From contig CALAWF010000042.1 in assembly GCA_937894665.1 (NCBI GenBank), positions 1 to 11,284 on the forward strand: DNA of 11,284 nt, in the 5' to 3' direction. The notes under the pieces were generated by a model. It was not told the origin of the DNA and did no database searches. It worked only from the letters and a program-made list of their open reading frames with translations. The number at the start of each line of letters is the position of its first letter. Position 1 is the stretch's first letter. A program made the position numbers and the translations under genes. Shown here piece by piece: positions 6,181 to 11,284 of this stretch. Source of the stretch: an uncultured bacterium. Its GTDB lineage: Bacteria; Cyanobacteriota; Vampirovibrionia; Gastranaerophilales; Gastranaerophilaceae.

Positions 6181-6525
6181 TTATTTTACAAGAAGTTCTG
6201 ACATTTCACGTTCTACAAACTTAACCATGTCAGCATAATCACCGTTAAAGAAATTATCCGTAAATTCCTTCAACATATCTAAAGCCATCTCTCTTTTGTC
6301 CATAGTAGCTTTATAGAAAAACTTCTTTCCAACCTTATAACGAACTAAAATACTTTTAGATACCAATCTATCCATAACGGTTTTGATTGTAGTATAAGCT
6401 CTTTCAACACCATTTGATGAAAGTTCATCTACAACATCTTGAATAGAAATATCTGCATCTTCGTCTGTGGCAGTTAAATTCCAAAATGTATTTAAAATTT
6501 CAATTTCTAAAGAGCCGCAAACCAT
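6181..6525 (-). CDS. BlaI/MecI/CopY-type winged-helix repressor
   Basis: A 114-residue winged-helix protein. The recognition-helix and wing region AYTTIKTVMDRLVSKSILVRYKVGKKFFYKA (43-73) follows the Penicillinase_R family pattern (AYTT...LDRL..KG.L....G...Y). The C-terminal dimerisation part is present but short. BlaI and MecI are inactivated by cleavage between Asn101 and Phe102 in MecI (motif LVLNFVE); the aligned segment here is DMVKFVE, with Lys102 in place of the Asn. No BlaR1/MecR1 sensor peptidase is in the window. It may thus be controlled in another way, by ligand, metal or redox (Cys3 is near the N-terminus). A strong AGGAGG precedes the ATG. It is the first gene of the operon and probably represses it. 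Confidence 0.92.
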   Translation of the reverse strand: MVCGSLEIEILNTFWNLTATDEDADISIQDVVDELSSNGVERAYTTIKTVMDRLVSKSILVRYKVGKKFFYKATMDKREMALDMLKEFTDNFFNGDYADMVKFVEREMSELLVK

Positions 6526-6549
6526 GATTTCCTCCTGTAACTGTCAACT

Positions 6550-6566
6550 ATTACTATAATTGTAAT
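6550..6566. promoter_or_regulatory. Candidate operator of the BlaI-type repressor
   Basis: ATTAC (6550-6554) and GTAAT (6562-6566) form an inverted repeat with a 7-nt centre. It overlaps the candidate -10 box on the minus strand. BlaI/MecI operators are dyads built on TACA/TGTA, so TTAC...GTAA is a reasonable relative but not an exact match. Autorepression is inferred from the position. Confidence 0.45.
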
Positions 6567-6586
6567 ATAAAAACTTTATATTTCAA
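6559..6586 (-). promoter_or_regulatory. Promoter of the BlaI-type operon
   Basis: On the minus strand TTGAAA (6581-6586) and TACAAT (6559-6564) are 16 nt apart. Transcription would begin near 6552, giving a leader of about 26 nt with the ribosome site AGGAGG. The inverted repeat at 6550-6566 covers the -10 and start point. Confidence 0.55.
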
Positions 6587-6611
6587 TACCTGTTACATAA
6601 TATTTACAAAT

Positions 6612-7772
6612 TTAAAAATTCATATCCATAAAATCTTCTGTTTTTTTGTAATCTTTTTTACTTGAACGGATTTTTGCATTCTTTTTCTTTGTTTTTTCCG
6701 GAATTGAACGGTAAGCATTATCCAAAGAAACCTTTGCAATTACTTCTTTTGTTCTTCTATCAAAGAATGTTAACCAGAATTTTCTATTAATATTATCAAC
6801 CGCAAACGATACATTAGCTACAATCTTATCCCCCGGCTTTATTTGTCGAAACATAAGTTTCGTATCCCCGAAGATTGAAGGGCTGAACTTAGCATTATAA
6901 TCATTCATCAAAACCATATCAAAACCGGAAAGCGTTTTGTCTGACATGTTCGAAATTAACAAAGATAAAGTAATTGTATTAACTTCGCCAAAAGGGTCTT
7001 TTTCATGCTTGATATTATTTATATTAACGGTTAAACCATCATAATGAACTTCTTCCTGCTTCAATGCTTCTTCTTTATAAACAGGCAAATCAACTTGGGT
7101 ATTTATTTTAACTTTAATTTCATCCCCCGGAGCAATCATAACATGGTTGCCTTTTCGAATTAGTGCAACACCAAGCCCCGCAACTCCACCAATCGCTGCA
7201 CCTCCGGCTAATGTATAACCTTGAGAAGCGATTGCAGCTTCTAACCCTAACCAGTTCAAAGCCATCAAACCGCCAACTGCACCTCCTGCCACGGTATAGC
7301 CAACATCCTGAGCAACAATTTTAGCACCGGCAGTAATCGGATGAAGTTTAGTTGTCATTTGACCTTCGATAGGGATTTCTCTTCCGTCAGGAGTAACCAA
7401 ATAATCAAAAGACAATGTCATAGAGGCTTCACGACCTAAACGACTTGGTTCTGTTGTTCCGGTCAATTTACCATGAGCAACTGTTCCTTTTGGAATAATT
7501 ACCCCTTTATCGCCATAAACATCCGATGTAACTTCTGCAAAAAATTCATCACCTTCCATAGAAATAGAGGAATCTAAGACTTGCGACACTGTCATATTTA
7601 TTACGTCTTTACGGTTTAAAGATTCAACTTTACCCGTAAAAATATCATCCTGAGTTTGTTTATATTCGCTTGACTCAGATACTGAACCCTTTAGAGGCTC
7701 CGCAGCAGAGAGCAAGGTAAAATTCATAAAACAAATCATTATTGATAATATAAAACTTACAATCTTCTTCAT
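6612..7772 (-). CDS. Exported glycine-zipper protein with barrel-like N-domain
   Basis: A 386-residue protein with a signal peptide (residues 1-24, ending LLSAAE). Residues 45-140 form a beta-rich domain whose signature, IPKGTVAHGKL...RLGREASMTLSFDYLVTPDGREIPIEG, resembles a motif seen in several exported bacterial proteins and, loosely, in VirB10/TrbI C-terminal domains. A glycine-rich hydrophobic pair follows (VAGGAVGG 161-168 and LAGGAAIGGVAGLGVAL 188-204), typical of glycine-zipper segments that insert in or lie on membranes, then KPGDE-like IAPGDEIKVKI. Residues 245-350 look like an immunoglobulin-like beta sandwich, and the tail is Lys-rich. Function unknown. The ATG at 7772 is preferred over a GTG six codons upstream because MKKI starts a proper signal peptide. 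There is no Shine-Dalgarno; TATAAT lies 6 nt before the ATG. Confidence 0.85.
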   Translation of the reverse strand: MKKIVSFILSIMICFMNFTLLSAAEPLKGSVSESSEYKQTQDDIFTGKVESLNRKDVINMTVSQVLDSSISMEGDEFFAEVTSDVYGDKGVIIPKGTVAHGKLTGTTEPSRLGREASMTLSFDYLVTPDGREIPIEGQMTTKLHPITAGAKIVAQDVGYTVAGGAVGGLMALNWLGLEAAIASQGYTLAGGAAIGGVAGLGVALIRKGNHVMIAPGDEIKVKINTQVDLPVYKEEALKQEEVHYDGLTVNINNIKHEKDPFGEVNTITLSLLISNMSDKTLSGFDMVLMNDYNAKFSPSIFGDTKLMFRQIKPGDKIVANVSFAVDNINRKFWLTFFDRRTKEVIAKVSLDNAYRSIPEKTKKKNAKIRSSKKDYKKTEDFMDMNF

Positions 7773-7778
7773 GACAAA

Positions 7779-7808
7779 ATTATACAACACAACAAATATT
7801 TAGAGCAA
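7779..7808 (-). promoter_or_regulatory. Candidate promoter giving a leaderless mRNA for the glycine-zipper gene
   Basis: On the minus strand TATAAT (7779-7784) ends 6 nt before the ATG at 7772. A weak -35, TTGCTC (7803-7808), lies 18 nt upstream. Start of transcription would fall on or beside the ATG, which has no ribosome site. Confidence 0.45.
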
Positions 7809-7811
7809 ATT

Positions 7812-9377
7812 TTAATTTTTTTGTTCTTCTACTTCTTGTGCCATTTCCTCTATGAAATTATTTACCTTTGCAGGTTCAAAACAAGAACAAGAATTCCAAA
7901 TCAAAGTCGGTCTTGGTTCTGTCAACAATGGACTTGGAAATTCATTGTGGCACTTACCTTTCAACATATTTGTTGAACCATCCGGACAAGAAGTAAACAT
8001 TGCACAACAACTGCAAATTTTTAGCACTAAACCGTAATCATCCATTTTAGATTTCAATTGTTGTAAAGCATCAATCATTCTTAAATGAGATGAAGTTGTG
8101 TATTTTTTATTTTTATAAATAAATCTGATTTTTGACAAACCGCTTTCTGTTGAAATAAATTCTAACTTACAGCCTCTATCACCGTGTTTTGTTTGAACCA
8201 TAACATCAATAGCAAGTTTATCAACTTCTCTATCAGTATTAGCTCCGAGTTTGGTTAACAAACTTCTAACGGGTGGTAAATTCTTGATAATATGACAAAT
8301 TGAATAAATCGGATATAACATCAAAAGCATTATTTCCTTGAAATTCAATTTTGCATTCACCAAACTCAATGCAAATATTGCCAAAAGAACAAATGCCGTA
8401 AATATTACAACACTGCATTTAACTATAAATTGGCAATGATAAGAATATGCTATTAAAATTGCATAAATTGCAATCAATGTCCAACAGTTTGGATTCAATA
8501 AAGAGCAAATATGTTCAATAAAATTAAAGTTTATTGTCTTCAAATTTTTGAAATTATTTTTCAGCAAATTGAATCGTTTTGTCAATCTTGGTTTCTTGAA
8601 TGAACAATCCTGACCAAGAATAAAAGATTGGATATTAGGATTATAAACGCATTTATGCCCTGTTTGAGAAAGCAATAAACTGAATTCCAATTCAGAATTT
8701 ATATCCTTAAAGTTAATATCTTCAACATCATCCAATGCAGATTTTTTGATAATAAATAAACCTGAATCAACATTTGTAGATAAACCAAGAAGAGAACGAG
8801 ATTGTTTGAAGAAATTAGCTTGATATTTTTTATAAACAGCCTTGATTCTATCTACAACATCTAAGTTTTCTCTATTGATATTTAATTCACCTGTAACAGC
8901 ATCGTATTTTTTCAATGCAGAATTTGCTAGGGTTAAAAATTCAGGTGCAATTCTTCTTGTGCTATCTACAAACACATAAGCATCAATTGTTTCATCTTTT
9001 TTAAGTTCATCAAGAAGCATTGAAATCGCTTGATTTTTCCCTAAAGTTCCTACATCTTGAATATTTACAACGTGGACAAAATTATCATTTTCAAAAATCT
9101 TTTCTGAACCGTCATTACAATCATCCAATACTGCGTACACTTTAAAATCCGCAAGAGGATAGTCTTGCATTTTCAACTCTTCAACAAGTTCCTCCAAGCA
9201 TTCCTTATGATTATGGCTATATATTATTACTGCAAAATTAGCCTTTGAATCATCATATCTTGAGTATTTTCTCTCAATTGAGAACGGTTTATCCTTTAAA
9301 TTTCTTACGGCTAAAACCAAAAGATATAATGAATAAACTAATACGTACAAATAAACTAAATATAATATAAATTCCAT
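7812..9377 (-). CDS. Membrane GT2-like glycosyltransferase with diverged active site and Cys-rich C-terminal domain
   Basis: A 521-residue protein. One N-terminal membrane segment (2-25) precedes a family 2 glycosyltransferase-like domain (47-260), with DDCNDGS (85-91) as the nucleotide-binding motif. The usual DxD is here DST (138-140), the family's ED acid is NSE (227-229) within a segment still recognisable by SLLLSQTGHKCVYNP, and QxxRW is missing. Two or three membrane helices follow (about 298-365). The C-terminal domain (380-521) ends in a cysteine cluster: C455, C457, C458, C464, C476, C497, C499, with DGSTN, KGKC and WNSC between them, suggesting a metal or Fe-S site. A synthase for a surface polysaccharide is the family expectation, but the missing residues suggest a pseudoenzyme or a changed substrate. 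GAGGA precedes the ATG, 55 nt after tsaC. Confidence 0.88.
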   Translation of the reverse strand: MEFILYLVYLYVLVYSLYLLVLAVRNLKDKPFSIERKYSRYDDSKANFAVIIYSHNHKECLEELVEELKMQDYPLADFKVYAVLDDCNDGSEKIFENDNFVHVVNIQDVGTLGKNQAISMLLDELKKDETIDAYVFVDSTRRIAPEFLTLANSALKKYDAVTGELNINRENLDVVDRIKAVYKKYQANFFKQSRSLLGLSTNVDSGLFIIKKSALDDVEDINFKDINSELEFSLLLSQTGHKCVYNPNIQSFILGQDCSFKKPRLTKRFNLLKNNFKNLKTINFNFIEHICSLLNPNCWTLIAIYAILIAYSYHCQFIVKCSVVIFTAFVLLAIFALSLVNAKLNFKEIMLLMLYPIYSICHIIKNLPPVRSLLTKLGANTDREVDKLAIDVMVQTKHGDRGCKLEFISTESGLSKIRFIYKNKKYTTSSHLRMIDALQQLKSKMDDYGLVLKICSCCAMFTSCPDGSTNMLKGKCHNEFPSPLLTEPRPTLIWNSCSCFEPAKVNNFIEEMAQEVEEQKN

Positions 9378-9432
9378 ATTTTAATCCTCGTTTTCCTAAT
9401 CTTAGTAAAAACCAAGATAAATTTCAAATCTT

Positions 9433-10017
9433 TTAAATATCTAAACGAATTGCACCTTGTCTAAAGATTCGAAGTTCATTTCCCATAACGCCTACAACTG
9501 TTGATTCTAAGCCCTTTGCAGCATATCCGTAATCCTCAATAATTAAATCTGCAAGTCCTGACATATTTTCTAAAGCCTGCTCATAAGTTTTTGCTGATGG
9601 CTGGTGAGAAAGATTAGCACTTGTAGTAGCTAAAACATGCTCAGGTATAATTTCGCATATTTCACGAAAAACTTCATTATCCGGTACTCTTATTCCGACT
9701 GTCGGCATTGAAGAAGTTATATAATCCGGAGTGTTTTGATTTTTTTCAGTTACAACAGTCAAAGCCCCAGGGAAGTATTTTTTTATTAAAATTTGTCCAA
9801 CCTTTGGAATAGGTTTGACATAATTTAGCAAAGGATAAATATCATTAGACATCAAAATTAACGGTTTTTGAGCCTCTCTTTTTTTAATCTCATAAATTTT
9901 CTTTACAGCTTTTTCATTATTCGGAAGGCAACCCAATCCCCAAACAGTATCAGTTACGTAAGCAATTACACCGCCATCATTTAAAACCTTAATTATCTCA
10001 TCTTTATTTTTTAACAT
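9433..10017 (-). CDS. tsaC: Threonylcarbamoyl-AMP synthase (TsaC/Sua5/YrdC family)
   Basis: This 194-residue cytoplasmic enzyme makes threonylcarbamoyl-AMP from threonine, bicarbonate and ATP, the first step of t6A37 formation in tRNAs that read ANN codons. The family motifs are in order: TDTVWGL (22-28), IKKREAQKPL (44-53), PGALT (83-87), VGIRVP (107-112), TTSANLS (131-137) and ESTVV (171-175). The length fits the short single-domain TsaC form, without the extra C-terminal Sua5 domain. Trp replaces the commoner Tyr in the first motif. GAGG stands 9 nt before the ATG. The other t6A genes (tsaB, tsaD, tsaE) are not in the window. It probably heads a transcript reading into the glycosyltransferase-like gene, as no terminator is evident in the 55-nt gap. 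Confidence 0.96.
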   Translation of the reverse strand: MLKNKDEIIKVLNDGGVIAYVTDTVWGLGCLPNNEKAVKKIYEIKKREAQKPLILMSNDIYPLLNYVKPIPKVGQILIKKYFPGALTVVTEKNQNTPDYITSSMPTVGIRVPDNEVFREICEIIPEHVLATTSANLSHQPSAKTYEQALENMSGLADLIIEDYGYAAKGLESTVVGVMGNELRIFRQGAIRLDI

Positions 10018-10075
10018 AATTAAAACCTCGCTTGTTATATTAATATACTATCATACAAAATCTAATAATAACGGG

Positions 10076-10103
10076 TTGACAATTTAGAAAACATCATTAT
10101 TAT
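10076..10103 (+). promoter_or_regulatory. Strong sigma-70-type promoter of the EF-hand gene pair
   Basis: A perfect TTGACA (10076-10081) and TATTAT (10098-10103) are 16 nt apart; TATAAA (10101-10106, 19-nt spacer) is the alternative. The leader would be about 30 nt, with AAGAAGGA (10125-10132) 9 nt before the ATG at 10142. A perfect palindrome TATATTAATATA (10036-10047) lies upstream in the shared divergent region with tsaC; its role is unknown. Confidence 0.75.
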
Positions 10104-10141
10104 AAAGATAAAGGTATTAGAAACAAGAAGGATTTAATATT

Positions 10142-10708
10142 ATGGCTTCATCATCAGGTGCATCAATAATTACAAATATTTCATCAGGATTATCAAACAC
10201 ATACGCATATCTCGCATCACTTTATCCGCAAGATGGCGTTACATACAAAAATATTACAGCTGCAAGAAACGATCAGACGAACTATTTGACGTTGAACCAA
10301 TCATTTGCATCATATTTGCAAAACAATTTTTCTACCATCGACAAAGATGGTGATGGAAAAATTAGTGCAGACGAAATGAACAAAATGACAAACACAATTT
10401 CTACCTCAGGAGTTTCAAGAGAAGAATTATCACAACTTGCAGCATCAGGAACATATTCAAGCGAAATGATTTCTAAAATCTTAGAAAACTTTGACGAAAT
10501 GGACACAAACCACGACGGCAGAGTAACAAGTGCAGAAATTTCTAGCTATACATTCTCTTGTAACAAACAAGAAATGATTGATGAAGACAACTACAAAAAA
10601 GCAACAAATATGTCATTGTTCTATGGTGATGATAACGCTTCAACAGATGTATCGAGTTACAGTATCCTAAGCTACAGATACAAAAATTTCACAAATTCAG
10701 GAAACTAA
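10142..10708 (+). CDS. Two-EF-hand calcium-binding protein
   Basis: A 188-residue protein with two canonical EF-hand loops: DKDGDGKISADE (67-78) and DTNHDGRVTSAE (121-132). In both, the acidic or polar ligands at positions 1, 3 and 5, Gly at 6, the hydrophobic residue at 8 and Glu at 12 are intact, so calcium binding is very likely. The N-terminus is Ser/Ala-rich, with no classical signal peptide, and the C-terminus is Ser/Tyr/Asn-rich with a single Cys at 140. A calcium sensor, a calcium-stabilised surface or non-classically exported protein are all possible. The promoter and ribosome site are strong, suggesting good expression. It is followed after 1 nt by the exported three-cysteine protein, so the two are co-transcribed. 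The annexin-like gene at the left edge is a second possible calcium protein. Confidence 0.93.
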   Translation: MASSSGASIITNISSGLSNTYAYLASLYPQDGVTYKNITAARNDQTNYLTLNQSFASYLQNNFSTIDKDGDGKISADEMNKMTNTISTSGVSREELSQLAASGTYSSEMISKILENFDEMDTNHDGRVTSAEISSYTFSCNKQEMIDEDNYKKATNMSLFYGDDNASTDVSSYSILSYRYKNFTNSGN

Positions 10709-10709
10709 T

Positions 10710-11159
10710 TTGAAAAAACAAACATTACTTCTATTCATACTATTATCAGCAATACTTGTATTGCCTGTTTATGCTGCCAATACAGTTCAAGTTCAAAGGG
10801 AAATTAAACAAAAAGATTTTAAAACTTTGAAGGAAAATCCTACAGTAATGACCACAAATCAATACACTCCGGAAGATAATCTTCAATTGATGAAAAATAA
10901 AAGTAAGCAATATGCACAATATAGATTATCCATTCCAAAAAGTAAAGCGTACTTAATCAACGAAAAAGATTTTTGTGATGTAAGTTTCTACATAAAAACT
11001 CTTGGAGGAGAAAAACCAATCGCAACATTTATGAACTTGAAAAACATGGGGAAATCAATTTATAAAATTGGAAACACAACCTATAATAACATAAACTATT
11101 GTATAAAAATCGAATTTAACTACCTTGGAAAACACTATGAAGAAGGTTCTTGCAAATAA
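10710..11159 (+). CDS. Small exported three-cysteine protein
   Basis: A 149-residue protein I do not recognise. It starts with TTG, one nucleotide after the stop of the EF-hand gene; AGGA 8 nt upstream and the immediate MKK plus hydrophobic core support this start. The signal peptide runs to about residue 22 or 23 (LPVYAA). The mature part has a basic, disordered-looking first half (24-75) and a beta-rich second half with three cysteines: C89, C131 and C148, the last next to the C-terminus, so one disulphide and one free thiol are possible after export. No lipobox is seen. It is probably co-expressed with the EF-hand protein; a joint role at the cell surface is conjecture. Its stop is 2 nt from the stop of convergent mnmE. 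Confidence 0.85.
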   Translation: MKKQTLLLFILLSAILVLPVYAANTVQVQREIKQKDFKTLKENPTVMTTNQYTPEDNLQLMKNKSKQYAQYRLSIPKSKAYLINEKDFCDVSFYIKTLGGEKPIATFMNLKNMGKSIYKIGNTTYNNINYCIKIEFNYLGKHYEEGSCK

Positions 11160-11161
11160 AC

Positions 11162-11284
11162 TTATTTTCCAATACAGAAATGGTCGAAGATATTATTCAA
11201 AATATCATCTGTTATAACTTCGCCCGTAATTTCATCCAAAGACAAAAGTGCAGATTTCAAATCAATATAAATCATGTCTTGAAA
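11162..11284 (-). CDS. mnmE: tRNA modification GTPase MnmE, C-terminal 40 residues (gene continues past the right edge)
   Basis: The minus strand reads 40 residues and a TAA with the MnmE C-terminal signature: LDEITGEVITDD (17-28) and the family-defining end FCIGK, where the Cys belongs to the modification site region. MnmE with MnmG installs the (carboxymethyl)aminomethyl group at U34 of certain tRNAs. The GTPase and formyl-binding domains are outside the window. There is no space for a terminator between it and the convergent gene at 11159. Confidence 0.95.
   Translation of the reverse strand, partial: FQDMIYIDLKSALLSLDEITGEVITDDILNNIFDHFCIGK

Noticed and set aside
5230..6224. Several short open frames (5230-5433, 5751-5990, 6039-6224 plus; 5565-5756 minus)
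   Set aside because: All overlap the three-gene operon in other frames and show Phe/Ile- or Leu/Arg-rich shadow composition without ribosome sites.
7852..8037. Plus-strand open frame opposite the Cys-rich tail of the GT2-like gene
   Set aside because: It is the antisense of a well-supported domain; no ribosome site and no recognisable features.
9398..9420. Hairpin between tsaC and the GT2-like gene (ATCTTAG/CCAAGAT)
   Set aside because: Short, AT-rich, with a mismatch and no following T-run on the minus strand; not convincing as a terminator.
10282..10506. Minus-strand open frame opposite the EF-hand gene
   Set aside because: The plus frame has two canonical EF-hand loops; the antisense frame is a shadow.

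Overview
The window looks like low-GC bacterial chromosome. The coding content (many secreted or unrecognised proteins, EF-hand and annexin-like features, a tRNA without an encoded CCA end, MnmE and TsaC as ordinary housekeeping markers) reminds me of gut-associated non-photosynthetic Cyanobacteria-related lineages (Gastranaerophilales/Melainabacteria). That placement is a recognition-based guess; the sequence does not prove it, and another low-GC phylum remains possible. I see no phage, transposase, CRISPR array or rRNA.

Layout, left to right. A minus-strand gene running off the left edge (1-1004) encodes a protein with a coiled-coil stretch, a Ser/Thr/Asp linker and a C-terminal annexin-like segment. 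A short regulatory region separates it from a divergent plus-strand XRE-type HTH/zinc-ribbon protein (1247-1651). A bidirectional terminator (1671-1704) follows, and convergent to it lies an ArsB/NhaD-type ion permease (1719-3038, minus). A repeat-rich stretch with alternative hairpins (3182-3237) leads into a plus-strand tRNA-Leu(CAG) (3246-3328).

From 3388 to 10017 all genes are on the minus strand. In transcription order they are: tsaC (10017-9433), a membrane GT2-like protein with diverged catalytic motifs and a Cys-rich tail (9377-7812), an exported glycine-zipper protein (7772-6612), a three-gene operon (6525-4690: BlaI/MecI-type repressor, small helical protein, exported serpin-like protein, then a strong terminator), a small LEA-like charged helix protein (4507-4313) with its own terminator, a coiled-coil protein (4192-3812) and an NTF2/SnoaL-like protein (3771-3388).

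On the right, a strong plus-strand promoter drives a two-EF-hand protein (10142-10708) and, 1 nt later, a small exported three-cysteine protein (10710-11159). Two bases beyond that stop codon is the stop of convergent mnmE (11162-11284, C-terminus only).

The most interesting unit is the BlaI-type repressor operon. It has no BlaR1/MecR1 sensor nearby, the position of the MecI cleavage Asn is Lys, an inverted repeat overlaps the -10 box, and its last gene looks like an exported serpin relative. A second theme is that several genes lack a Shine-Dalgarno and carry a -10-like box directly before the ATG, suggesting leaderless mRNAs.
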